Source: Rhabdophis nuchalis
Lineage: Eukaryota > Chordata > Lepidosauria > Squamata > Natricidae
Direction of reading: 5' to 3'
DNA: 64,000 nucleotides
Assembly (NCBI GenBank): GCA_039707465.1
Contig: CM077643.1
Span: 248,090,919 to 248,154,918, forward strand
Made by a program: the position numbers and the translations under genes. Below are positions 30,656 to 42,639 of this stretch, one piece after another (position 1 is the stretch's first letter; every line of letters begins with the position of its first letter). Under the pieces are notes generated by a model. That model was given only the letters and a program-made list of their open reading frames with translations, had not been told where the DNA came from and did no database searches.

Positions 30656-32317
30656 ATTTATTTTATTTTTTATTTTATCCAATTTATATCCCGCCCTTCT
30701 CCAAAAGGACCCAGGGCGGCGCACAGGAATTTAAAAACAGCATACAAAGATAATACAAAACATATAAATTTAAAAATCTATTAAATGGTAACCTGCGCTA
30801 AAACCAATTAAAATCCCCCAATTAAAACTATCTAAAATTCGTCACAGTAGAGGCTATCCTAGGCTGGCTTGGTGAAATAAGTGTGTTTTTAAACACTGGC
30901 GGAAGAGGCGGAGGTCGGTGATGGTGCGGAGTTCAGGGGGTAGGTCGTTCCACAGGGTAGGACCTGCCACAGAGAAGGCCCTTCCCCTGGGTGTCGCCAG
31001 CCGGCACTGTCCGGCCGACAGCACCCTGAGAAGGCCCTCTCTGTGGGAGCGTATCGGTCTAAGGGATGTATGGGGCAGAAGACGGTCTCGCATATAACTA
31101 GGTCCCGAGCCATGGAGCGCTTTGAAGATGGTCGTCAAAACCTTGAAGCGCACCCGAAAGACCACAGGAAGCCAGTGCAGCTCGCGCAGGATTGGTGTTA
31201 TGTGGGAGCATCTAGGAGCTCCCGTAATCACCCGCGCGGCTGCGTTCTGCACTAACTGTAGCTTTCGAGTGCACCTCAAGGGAAGCCCTATGTAGAGAGC
31301 ATTGCAGTAGTCCAGTCGAGATGTCACGAGGGCCTGAGTGACTGTGCGAATGGCAGCCCGGTCCAGTAAGGGGCGCAATTGGCGCATCAGGCGTACCTGA
31401 TGAAACGCCCCCCTGGCCACGGCCGCCACATGGTCCTCCATGGACAGCCGGGAATCCAGGAGGACACCCAAATTGCGTGCCCTCTCCACGGGGGCCGGTG
31501 TTTCGCCCCCAATGGCCAGAGTTGGAATAATCTGGCTGAACCGGGGTGCCGGAAACCACAGCCACTCAGTCTTGGACGGGTTGAGCTTGAGTTTGTTACT
31601 ACCCATCCAGATCCGTACGGCTTCCAAACACCGGGACATCACCTCGATGGCATCGTTGGGGTAGTCTGGGGTGGAGATGTACAACTGAGTATCATCAGCG
31701 TACAGATGATATCCCACCCCAAAACCACGGATGATCTCACCCAGCGGCTTCATATATGTGTTGAACAGTAGGGGCGAGAGGACCGACCCCTGAGGGACCC
31801 CACATACGAGGGGCCTCGAGGCCGACCTCTGCCCCCCTGCCAGCACATATTGCGACCGACCAGAGAGGTAGGACGAGAACCACCGCAAAACGGTGCCTCC
31901 CAGCCCCAACCCCCCCAGTCGGTGCAATAGGATACCATGGTCGATGGTATCAAAAGCCGCTGAGAGGTCTAACAGGACTAGGATAGAGGAATGTCCTCTA
32001 TCCCGCGCCCTCCAGAGATCATCCACCAACGCGACCAATGCCGTCTCGGTGCTGTGACCGGGTCGGAAGCCGGACTGGCGCGGGTCTAGATAATCAACTT
32101 CCTCCAGGTGTCGCGGAAACTGGTGGGCCACCACACTCTCGACAACCTTCGCTAGAAAGTGAAGGTTGGAGACGGGACGAAAGTTCTCTAATAATGCTGG
32201 GTCCAGGGACGGCTTCTTGAGGAGGGGCCTTACCACCGCCTCTTTCAAGACGGCAGGCAGGATATGATCTGTGTTTTCCTCCAAATGCCTCACATCTAGG
32301 CCCAGAGACATGAAAAG
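30656..32317 (-). mobile_element. 5'-truncated L2-clade LINE (CR1/L2 superfamily)
   Basis: Minus-strand element: RT reading frame, then 3' UTR with the cccagggcggcgcacag block (+ strand 30710-30725) and a T/A-rich tail at 30656-30680. Starts abruptly at 32317 inside the region before the RT fingers; the endonuclease is absent. No target duplication identified, as is usual for this group. Confidence 0.9.
30854..32311 (-). CDS. LINE reverse transcriptase, open frame of 485 codons
   Basis: Non-LTR retrotransposon RT. Seen: FRPVSNLHFLAKVVE (early RT motif), QSGFRPGHSTETALVALVDD, LLDLSAAFDTIDHGILL (motif A with D), GVPQGSVLSPLLFN (motif B), HLYADDTQLYIS with the catalytic YADD at 31691-31702, then thumb/C-terminal ARNLGVLLDSRLS, RLDYCNALYIGLPLR and GRAFSVAGPTLWNDLPPELR. 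It is uninterrupted to a stop at 30854, so the copy is young. Without its endonuclease it cannot move itself. The ATG at the start is probably internal to the original protein. Confidence 0.88.
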   Translation of the reverse strand: MSLGLDVRHLEENTDHILPAVLKEAVVRPLLKKPSLDPALLENFRPVSNLHFLAKVVESVVAHQFPRHLEEVDYLDPRQSGFRPGHSTETALVALVDDLWRARDRGHSSILVLLDLSAAFDTIDHGILLHRLGGLGLGGTVLRWFSSYLSGRSQYVLAGGQRSASRPLVCGVPQGSVLSPLLFNTYMKPLGEIIRGFGVGYHLYADDTQLYISTPDYPNDAIEVMSRCLEAVRIWMGSNKLKLNPSKTEWLWFPAPRFSQIIPTLAIGGETPAPVERARNLGVLLDSRLSMEDHVAAVARGAFHQVRLMRQLRPLLDRAAIRTVTQALVTSRLDYCNALYIGLPLRCTRKLQLVQNAAARVITGAPRCSHITPILRELHWLPVVFRVRFKVLTTIFKALHGSGPSYMRDRLLPHTSLRPIRSHREGLLRVLSAGQCRLATPRGRAFSVAGPTLWNDLPPELRTITDLRLFRQCLKTHLFHQASLG

Positions 32318-32412
32318 TTGTTATACTCATTGGAGAGCTTTTTTTCAATATTAGCAACTCTGAGATGGCCAGGTGGGGAATTTTTTGGGCGGGGTGGGGT
32401 TGAGGTCTACAT

Positions 32413-32660
32413 CAGTGGTGGGATTCAAAAATTTATACTACTGGTTCTGTGGGCATGGCTTGGTGGGCATGGCTTGGTGGGCGTGGCAGGGGAAGGATAC
32501 TGCATAATCTCCATTTCCTCCCGATCAGCTGGGACTCGGGAGGCAGAGAATAGATGGGGGCAGGGCCAGTCAGAGGTAGTATTTACCAATTCTCCGAACT
32601 ACTCAAAATTTTCACTACCAGTTCTCCAGAACTGGTCAGAACCTGCTGAATCTTAATGTT
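32413..32660 (+). mobile_element. MITE of the CAGnGGTGGG group, 3' end lost
   Basis: Starts cagtggtgggattcaaaaat, has ggcatggcttggtgggc duplicated, and contains ccagttctccagaactggtc. The expected right end (AACCCACCACTG-like) is missing and the sequence runs into a palindromic-MITE fragment. Confidence 0.65.
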
Positions 32661-32689
32661 GCTAAGGTTGTGAAACACTGTCTTGGAAA

Positions 32690-34590
32690 AATGTAATAGT
32701 GCCAGAAAGGAAGATGTATTTGCTGTCATCACTATTAAACACATGAGATTTTTTCCCCCTCCTGAGATCTTTGGTGCGATAATGTCATGACATGTATCAT
32801 TGTGGTTTACCGTAGAATTACAGAGAGAGTCAACTGGGGAATACTAGGAACTGAAATTTCAAAACCAACAAGGTTTAGAAACATTGATCTAGACACAAGC
32901 CAATCATTTAACCCATTCCATGATCTGAATTCTATTTTATTGCAACATCCCAAGATAGTATTTGCTCTTTTAACAACTGCCTCACCCTGCTGGCTCATGT
33001 TTAACTCTGGATCTGATCTGGAAGCATAAAGAGCCAGAACTGTCTCCTGAGGGATGGGTGGAAGACCACCACAAGATCCCAAGGGTGTGAAATCAAAGAA
33101 GTTCTGTCTAACCAGGAAAATGACTCAGCTGTGTAAGGATGGCGTTATGGAATATGGATAAAATGGTGCAGTGCATACATTCCTGTTAGAAGAGCCCTTT
33201 AATGGATTACATCATTCTCCGGACATCTTTTAGGCCTGAACCTGAAAATGGAGGATTAGGATCTTTTTAAGCATTTCCTTAAGCAAGCTAGAGTCCTGAG
33301 AATGGACATAAAAGGGTTATGTTCAAAGGCTGAATTATTTTTTTGCCTCTTTGCCTAGCTGCATTGCAATTGCTGGACATTTTTACTAACTGCTAAAATC
33401 AGCTATTAAAAATCAAAATTTCTGTACATCAATATCTTAATGTACCAAGGTCCTCCCCCCCCTACTCCCAAATGCTTAGCCGTAAACTGCATGGAATTTA
33501 TATACTTCACAGATTGAATGGGCTTGTCTGTAAGGCTTAAGCAGAATTTATGCCGTTTGTAGCACTCTCTATTGATCTTGATCTATTGCATTGGGCATTA
33601 TTTAGCTTCAAAACTTTGGAGAAGGTGGGCATCCAGGCTCCCATCACTTGAGAAATCAAAACATCCTTTCCCCATTGAGATGCCCTGAAAAGGACATTCG
33701 AAATCCCTCATACACAAGCATATTTTGAAATAGATTAATGGACCCCCTGCAGATAGCCTTAACATCCAGATTTAAGTTCCCCGAATTCCCCAGTTGGCTC
33801 TCTCTATAATTGGCACCCAAGCCTAAGGTAGACATTGAAAGATGTGCATTCAATTGCCAAAATTCAAAGGCTGCTTTTGCACATTAGCTCACACGAAGGC
33901 AAGAAGAGAAATGATTTTATGGCTCCCTCTCCTGGTCAGTCACTGCAACATTGACAGCTTTTGTAATTTTCTTAATATTTGTAAGGCCTCTGTTCTCAAG
34001 AAGACTGATAGAAATATATTCATGAGATCCAAGGCAGTGGCACGTAGGAGAGAGGACGTTCAAAAACGTCAAATTGGTGGCTGCCAGGGCAGAATAGAAG
34101 GCCTAGTCTTTTTTTTTTACATGTAAATTGAGATTTATCTGCAGTTGGAGGACAATCTGTACATAAAAATATATAACATGCAATCTGCATGCAAAGGTAT
34201 GTAAGAAAAAGCTATGTCTTCAGTCCCACAGCCGCAGATACCATGCTGCCTTTTTTCACTCCTAATCTGATATCAACCCCCCACCCTCCCCATGGATGCC
34301 CCAGATTCAAAGAGAATTCCACAATTCATTTGCACGTTAAAAAAAGTACAAACAGAACTACAAACTGGATAGATTGGACCCAAACTTGGATTACCAGTTA
34401 GGTTGTCCCCTGTGAATATGAAGAACCTACAGGTAAGCAACCAGTAGAAGTCATGATGAGCTCACAGCTTCTCTGATGTCATCATGGGAATGATGCAAAT
34501 TATAGAAGTCATGTCACTTGGGAAATGTCATAATGAGGTACATGATATCCCCCTCCCCCCCTGCCTGTCAACAAATAAGCAAATCTGTTA
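32690..34590. other. No gene recognised
   Basis: Short open frames only (up to 94 codons) with no recognised domain. No splice-consistent chain found. Confidence 0.4.
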
Positions 34591-35345
34591 AATGAACACA
34601 AACTAACATTTTCATTTGTGCCAAGCATCGCTGTTAAAATTTGTATTGGGGTTACTTTATGAGTTATGCTTACCTATCTGATAGATGAGCTAAAATGATC
34701 CAATTTATATCTTCAGATTATTCAAGATACCAGTTCATGCTGGAAACGTTCAAAGGGGTTATGCTCCCTTCAGAACATCTAAATCCCCAACATTATGTAA
34801 AGCAGTGTTTTATGATGTGTGGAATTCCCTGGAATTCTATAGCCTGCATCTTCTGGGACTTGACGTCCACATATCCTAAAATTGCCAAGTTTGAAAAACA
34901 CTGATCTAAAAATTTCTGTTGTTTCTGCTCCTTTCTGAATCCACTTAGTGCCTCCCAGTGAGAGGGTGTTTGGTGGCTCAGTCTGAGGATTGTATATCAT
35001 AGTTCCTCCAGTTTGGTATTTGTACAATGTGTGCAGCCAACCATTACAGTTGTGAACAATGGTTTGTGATTTATTGCATTGCAGGAACCCAGATAGATCT
35101 TGCTTACTGCAATAAACATAGATGATTTTGTGTTAAATATGAATACAGGAATATACTTCACTAGCTTGGATGCAGCAATGGATATTTGAGAATTCTTAGT
35201 TAATGCAACATGATTTTACTTTATAAAGGAGAGAAACAGAAAACTTGATTTGGATCAGAAAGTGAGGCATTGCAGGAGCTTCCGTGGGGTGTCAGTGGGA
35301 GTCAAAAAAGTCAAGATGGCAGATACAACTATGAAATGACTTATT
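34590..35345 (+). repeat. Left arm of a distant inverted repeat pair
   Basis: Homologous in reverse to 39090-40215. Shared blocks include ttactttatgagttatgctt, cctatctgatagatgagc, tgcctcccagtgagaggg, atatacttcactagcttgg and cattgcaggagcttcc. Estimated identity 75-80% by eye. Confidence 0.75.
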
Positions 35346-38300
35346 AGGTTGCAGTAAAACAAACATCAAAATAGTCTACTGAGATTGATTTTTATCTTTG
35401 ATGTTTAATTGATACAGTCTCTCTCAATATTGCTAAAATCTTTTAGATTGAAATTGAAAGGGGATTACCAACTCCATATGAAGTTGTTTCCATACACAAC
35501 TCTCCCACGTTTGTTTTGGACTTTTGGGCTGAAGGCTCTTCTTCAGTTAAACTGCTTTTGCTTTTGCCTTTCCATTAATCCACTATTAAATGTGAAGATA
35601 AGAGATGGATGGCTTGTGCCCTGTCATCACACCTCTCTTGGACCTTTTATGTAAAAGTTGGGATTGTGGACTGATAGCTATTTTTTAAGGTGCCTTCTTC
35701 TGGGGGTTCTTCTGGTGACTTATTGAAACAAGATCTTTTCCTGTAATTACATCCTTCAGTCCTTGTAACATGTCCTTAGTTCTGCTCCTTGGCTTTGTCT
35801 CAAGCTTTTTTATTGTGTGAAGCTCCTATGGCACATGGAAATCATTCGTGAAGTCTGCCAAGTCTGTTCCTTTACCTTCTGCTCAGAAAGGTGGTGGCAC
35901 TTCTTCTGCCCAATATGAGCACCGATCACTGAAAGAAACCAAAAATCTCATTTGCTAAGACAAAAGGTGAACTACTTTTAGGCTCCCATACTCCTCTCAC
36001 CCCCACATTTACCTCTGCTCTGCTATGAGAAAAAGAAAGGAAAAGGAAAAAGGACTGTCTTCAACCTCTGCAGACCATTTTTCAAGTAACAACTTCCTTC
36101 CTGGCAATACCAGGTAGCAAGTGTGTTTAGCACTGACCTTGCAAACCAGAAAGGGTATGAGGAATGCTGTTTAAATCATATTCTAAAGATGAAGAAAAAG
36201 AAGCCAAAGGTGACTTCCACTAAGCTGATGGAGGCTACTTGAGTAATGTTAGCTTCTGGGCTTAGCAGGAGCTCCATGAAGAAGGCATGTCTGAGCTTTG
36301 TGATGTTTCCTCTCAGAGGCTCTGACCTTTGAAAGAGTCAGAAAGAGAGGAACTGAGTAAGAGACGTGGGCTTTGTCCTATTAAAACTGATCCTGCCTTG
36401 ATGGGTCAATCAGTCTGAGACTGCTATAAAGTTTTCCTACACAACTCCATCGAAGTGGGTGAAGATGGAGAGATCTCTTCCCTGAGGCTTTTACTTGCCA
36501 AGCAGCTGGTATTGCTTCATAAATTAACTTGATAATTGACACGGTCAAATTAAAATCCTTTCAGCTAATAATAATAGCCGAATAGCTATTTAAAAGGTTT
36601 TTTTTTTAAAGTTAAAACATAAAATACAAACCTTTTATGTCTTCAAGAAACATATCCAAACATATAGGTTTCAAGAAATATCTGTCATTCTAACTCTTGA
36701 ACAAAATGTCAACATACCCCAATTTTGTGAAGACTTTCAGGATTGGTGGCATAGGCGTCCTACGTATGGGTCTGAAGCTAATGCCTAATTCTATGCTATT
36801 CTGAAAGGAAGACCAGCATAAACCTTTCCGGTCCACATGTGAAACTTTTATATTGTTGGGTCTTTAATGGCCCTGCTGGAATCAGAGTTTTAAAGATTCC
36901 ACTTCTTTGAGGACAAAACCACTTGGATAGCTTGCAACACTGGGATAGACCTGCCTGTCTGTAGAGTTGGATTTCTCTCTCCTAAAAGGATGAGAGGCAG
37001 AGTTCCAGGGTTGTACAAATAACTCTCATCCTGCAAAGAGGCTGGCTAGCTGGGTTTGTTCTAAGTGGCTGCCTCTATACATATTGGAGGTGGAAATGCC
37101 TATATATCAGCTTCACAGGAATGGAGGCAGACAATTTTCCATACTGAGGTGGCAGTCATGTATCGACCGCCCCGTTGGGAAGCTGCAATTGTTCCTCATG
37201 GATATTTTGAAGGTGTGAAACTCCTGGAGGCAGAAAGCTTTGGATGCTAATATTTGTCTGAAGTCAAATGAGCAGATAATAGGAGGCTAGATCCAAAGAT
37301 TACTTAGAACTGGTGTTCCAGAGAGGTTATGAGGATTGCCTCCTAGAGCACATAAGGCTATCATTATAGGGCAACTTAGAGTTTGAAGATTCAGATTTTT
37401 TTGGTGTCTCTGTGTTATGCACATGTTCTGTAAAACACACGTGCAAAAAATCAGTGCCAATCATTTATCTCCTGATCAGCCCTATTAATATACTTAACTA
37501 GTGTTATTTGCATTCAGAATCTCCAGGTTACCATAGAAACAGGGAGAAAGATTTTCAAATGATTCAAGCTTTACTGGCCACTCTTTAACGGTCGCTCACC
37601 TAGTTAGGAAGCTAGCATCAGTTTCTCCCACCATTCGAAATAGATATCCTGGCAGATAGGGATTGTCCTTTGAAGGAATCCCTTATTTCTCCAGAAGACT
37701 CACTCAGAGGCAAATTGGTGCATTGGAGAGGCATAGCTGGGGAAGGGATAAGCTTTGGGGATAGGCTATAAAGAGAAAGAAATGATAGAAAGTATGTCGG
37801 GGGAAAAACCCCCAACAAGGTGAGCCCCTTCTAAGCCCAATTTTGGGAAATTATTATTTTGGTTGGATGCATTTGTATTTTTGATATTTTGTACTATGAA
37901 GTTTTCTATCTGCTGCCAATAGATGGTTCTCAAAATATTCTTTATAGAAATAGATTTTTAATTCTGTTTCCTCATCAAATAAAATGTTTAACAGGAAGAG
38001 TAATGGTAAAGAGGGGTGAAAAGAAATAAAAGTCACAAAGCAGGAAAACAAATATCCTGCTGAACTGCCTTGCTTGATTTTTTTTTTCTGTGGCCAAAAG
38101 AGATTTTGGTGGCCTTTTAAAATTTTAGGAGGAATATCAACTTCATGCCATTTGCAGGGAATCATAAGCAGGTGAAGACATCTGCTTGGGAATACCCTGA
38201 AGCAAATGGTAAGCCACTGTATGAGACAGAATGCTGGACTGGATGGGCTGTGGCCTGTTCCAGCAAGGCTATTCTTATGTTCTTATGTTGGGGCCTTTAC

Positions 38301-39089
38301 TGTTGCCCAACTATTTTTATTTGGAAGAAGCCCCCAATCAGCAGGATGTAGGGGTGGGTACATATCTCAAGCATCATATGATGGGATTGACTGCTAAACT
38401 ACACAATATACTCAGCGCCCCCCATCTACCGTACTTCCAAGGAGAGGGTAAAAAGAAGGAAAGTGCTCTTTTCTTACCAACCAATTTTTCTTTCCTTTTC
38501 ATTCTGTGACATGTATGTTGGGGAGCATGGGTTTTTGCCTAGGGGAGTAATAGGTTTTAGCCTCTCCTGTGGACATTTCATGATTAGGACCTAGATCCAA
38601 TCTTTGTTAAATCTCTTCACACAGAGGTATGCAACCTGAGCCCTCTAAAAGTTATAATCAAATGGTAATGCTTTAACATGAGATAAAACATAAGTTTTAA
38701 AATTAATAGATGAAGAGTGACTGCCTTAGCAGGAAGACCTTCAGACAGAACAAGCTGTTGGAGCTTCCAAAATCCTGTCGAGGTCCTTGGGGTGAAAAAT
38801 CTTCTAGAGTTTGATCAAAGAAGCAAAATTACCCTATTGGATTCAGTGAGAGGTTGAGGAAGAAGGGGGAGATCTTGTCTTAATGGTTGAGGTTGCCTAG
38901 AGATTCATACTTCAGAATGGGAACATTCCAGCAGAAATCTTGAATAACGTAGGAAGTACCTGTCTGAATCTCTACCACTCCCTTCCAGCTTCCAAACAGT
39001 TGTCTTGGTTTTCTGTACAGGATTTTGGCATGGTGTATGGAAATTCTGAGAGAAGGGCAAAGAGTAGCCTATCTCTATGTCTGTTTTAG
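35346..39089. other. Sequence between the inverted repeat arms, unclassified
   Basis: 3.7 kb of moderate GC with no open frame over 103 codons and no recognised domain. Could be the decayed interior of an element whose ends are the arms, or unrelated sequence. Confidence 0.4.
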
Positions 39090-40215
39090 TGTCCCAGGAT
39101 GAGCTTGAATTTGATAATTTCACCTGCCATCTTGACTTATTTGACTCCCGCTTGACCTCCCATGGAAGCTCCTGCAATGTTTCACTTTCTGATCTAGCTC
39201 CAGTTTTCTAAAGCAAAATCATGGTGCATTAACTGAGAAGTTCTCGGATATCCATTGCTGCAGCCAAGCTAGTGAAGTATATTCTTCTATTCATATTTAA
39301 TACAAAACCATCAGCAACGTATAGTTTTAAGTAGGTTTTGATTTTTCTATAACTACCTATATGTTTTCTTCAATAGCCCTTTTGTTTAAAATAATTTGTA
39401 AATCTTTCCAATCTTCCACCTTTCATTAAAATTTCCATTATATTTCCTGCTAGATTGGAAAAGGTGGATTTAAACCCTAAAGTGGGGAAATATTTCAGAA
39501 AAGAGAACTATTCTCTGGAATGTGGATGGAAGCCACTGAAGGAAGTTGCACATATTGACTGAATGCATAGACTAAACTATATTTATTACAGTATGCAAGA
39601 GTTTCCACAGAACAATAAAGTACAAACCACTGTTCCTAACTCCAGTGGTTGACTGCAGATATTGTGCAAATGTCTAATTGGAGGAACTGTGATATATGAT
39701 CCAAAGGTGGGTTTCTGCCGGTTTGCCCTGGATTGGGCGAACGAGTAGTGGCGGCGGCGGAAGGCTCTATCCACTCACCCAGATGTTTCTGTGCATGCGT
39801 GCGCGCACACCCGAGTGAATCGGTAGTAAAATCAATTGAAACCCACCACTGATATGATCCTCAGATGTGAGTATTGTCCTCCAAAGGCCCTCTCACTGTG
39901 AGGCACTAACTAGGTTCAGAAAGCAGCAAGAGCAACATAAGTCTTTAAATAGGTGTTTTTTAAACTTTGCAACTTTGCAAGGATATGTGGATGTCAAATC
40001 TCAGAGTCCACAGATTGTAAAGTTGCCAATTTTGAAAAATACTAGTTTATGTATTGTTGGAGAGCTATAGATATCAAATGATATCTAACATCAACTGCTA
40101 TCTTGAATAGTCTGGAGATATAAATGGATTATTTTAGGTCATCTATCAGATAGATAAGCATAACCCACAAAGTAATCCCGATCCAAATTTTAACAGCAAT
40201 ATTTGGCACTAATTT
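39090..40215 (-). repeat. Right arm of a distant inverted repeat pair
   Basis: Reverse complement of the left arm at 34590-35345. Longer because of a MITE insertion (39702-39851) and about 260 bp of extra sequence around 39315-39575. Confidence 0.75.
39702..39851 (+). mobile_element. Short hAT-type MITE with perfect 8-bp target duplication
   Basis: 150 bp. Starts caaaggtgggtttctgccgg and ends gaaacccaccactg. Flanked by atatgatc on both sides (39694-39701 and 39852-39859). Inserted into the right arm of the inverted repeat, so it is younger than that duplication. Confidence 0.9.
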
Positions 40216-41357
40216 AAGATTAGCCTGTGTTCTCTCAATTGGGAGAATCAAAAGGTTCGTATGTTATGGAAACACTAAAGGGAAGTTAATTGATCCAGTG
40301 AAACAATTCCCAGTTAGTCTGAGATGGATCCCGTCCTGCACAAAGTTTAATTAATTCCATCCAGTCAGTTTTCTCTTTGCAAAACCTAAACCCAGTTAAA
40401 TGGCTCACCTTGCATAAAATATCTAACTTTCCAAGAAAAAAACTCTGCAGATTAAGAGAGTTTCTTTGTTACAGAACATTCCACCAAGGGATATCAGGCA
40501 GCACAGTATATTCATCCTAAACTGTAATTGGTTGCAGTCCAAAGCCACACCAACTACTCCCATGTTGGACAAAAGAGATAAAGATATCACGGAGCCTTAT
40601 CAGTACTCTCCCTGGATAAGAGCTTATGAGATATGAAGAATTTTTGGAGGAAAGTGGATGGAAATTCCTTTTTAATTTCATATTTCCCTAAGGATGCTGG
40701 ATTTCATTGTGGCTAAGAGTTGTAGGAAGAGGTCTGTAAAGTTGCTCCTCCCCTAATCCAATGCTGTTTGGATATTTTATCCTGGGAGTTACAGCCCTGT
40801 CATACAGAACAGCTGGAGGGGGCACTAGGTTGGGAAAATTTGTCATAAATAATTTTACTACAGTAAAGTAAAGCTACAATACATTTTATTTCTTAACATC
40901 TGGAAATCCTACTCACATTTTTATAATTAGCAAGCACTATCAGGAATCTCCACTAGATGTCACACGTCTCCACTTTTGAAGGAAACTACTCCGGGACACT
41001 TATTCTAATGTGAAGAAAATACTTAAATTTTAAAAAAATAGGTTGAAGACCTATTTTTCTGAAGAATGTTTCTGAAGCAGCATGAATGTGGACCTTTTAA
41101 AGGTAAAAGCAGACATTCTGGACATTTTAAGAGTGATACTTAAAAAGCAAATTAGGATAGCTTAATTTTCTTGGATTTTTTTTTCAACTACTAAGAATTT
41201 GTCATTAAGCTAAAACATAAATGTAAATAAAATAAATCATGTTTTATACTGAAATTTTAGGAAAAAACTGACAACCTTAAACAATAATTTAATAATATAA
41301 GTATTATGATGTCTTAGAATAGGGATACAGTAGTCTTCCAGTTACTAAATTGTTCAG
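40216..41357. other. No gene recognised
   Basis: AT-rich. Contains a small block (atcctgggagttacagccct, ggggcactaggttgggaa, near 40780-40840) resembling a common interspersed repeat, but otherwise nothing identified. Confidence 0.4.
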
Positions 41358-41593
41358 TACTGTGTTTCTCCGAAAATAAGACAGGGTCTTATATTCTTTT
41401 GATCCCTGAAATAAGCACTTGGCATTTTCAGGGAGGTCTTATTATTTTTGAGGTGCAGGAGTTGGTGAATGTGGTCACCTCATGGCTGCTGCTATGTTGC
41501 AATATTTTAGGAGAGGGCTTATTTTAGCACATGTGCTCAAAAGCCCAATTGGGCTTATTATCTGTGGAGGTCTTATTTTCAGGGAAACAGGTA
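41358..41593 (+). mobile_element. MITE with GAAAATAAGAC ends, copy 3
   Basis: Best-preserved copy: starts tactgtgtttctccgaaaat, ends cttattttcagggaaacagg followed by TA. Internal ggtcacctcatggctgctgc and agcccaattgggcttatta. Confidence 0.82.
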
Positions 41594-42439
41594 ACGTCAG
41601 CCAGCACAGTCTTCCTTGAAAACCTGGGAAGGCATTAGTTTCCCATTCCGAGAAGCAAGAAAGCTTGACATTGCAAATTATTGCTTTATTAAGACATGAC
41701 CCCTAAAGAAAGTTCCAAGAGGAATTCTATAAAAAATGTCCTCAGATATTTTGTGGGATTTATTCCTCAGCAAACTTGCATAAATATTTGATTCTGCACA
41801 GCTTGTCTCTATACTACTCCCAGCTATTTCTTAAACCAACTTCAGAAATTCTGTTCAACAGTTTGACATCAGGGCTAGGCAGGTGTTCATTCTGGACTAC
41901 AGTCACTGCAACGCCTGGCTGGTCATTCCCCTGCATCTTGCCCTTCCCATTTGAGAAGGCAAGGCTTGCTGGATCCCTTCTGTGTTGATCAATCTACAGT
42001 AGATTTTTTGTTTTTAGGAACTATTCCCTTCTTACTTCACGCTGTACTTTTCTTTTGCTTTTCTAGATGTTAGCACAAATGTTAGCCTTCATCCCCCTTC
42101 CACATATCTCCTTTGACACTTAACATGATGTCAGCTCCATCAAATAGATTACTCCAAGAATCAACTCCACAGGAAGATTAGAAATACTTTTATTGAGAGT
42201 GGCTATAATAACAGAATCTTGCAAGTCTGGTTGTGATGTACCTCCTTCTTTTCTTATACCCATCGAATTAGAGAGGCATCTGAACTACTCAGCACAATTT
42301 CTGCTTGCTTTGGACTTAACCTATTTTCTTCTTCTTCTGGTTGCTTTTGATATCAGATCTGCCCTATCTGTCAGAGTCATCTTCCTTACTCTCTGCAATG
42401 GAACCTTTATTTCCCCCCCTCTTTTCTTACGATACCATT

Positions 42440-42627
42440 CAGGAGTGGGATTCACTTACCTTCCCTACCGGTTTGCAAATGTGATCACTCACCTCATCTG
42501 CACGTGTACCACCTTCATGCCTCATCTGCATGCTCACACATTACATCAGGGTGGGTAGGCAGAGCCTCCCACAGCCACTGCTACCGGTTTGCCCAAACCA
42601 GAGAGAACCGGCTAAATACCACCTCTG
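42440..42627 (+). mobile_element. hAT-type MITE of the CAGnnGTGGG group
   Basis: 188 bp. Starts caggagtgggattcacttac and ends ctaaataccacctctg. Flanked by ataccatt (42432-42439) and gtaccatt (42628-42635), one mismatch. Interior unlike the copies at 39702 and 52261 except for ccggtttg motifs. Confidence 0.82.
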
Positions 42628-42639
42628 GTACCATTGTAG

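Noticed and set aside
34590..40215. Inverted pair considered as an endogenous retrovirus
   Set aside because: LTRs of one provirus are direct, not inverted, and no gag, pol or env remnants were recognised between the arms.
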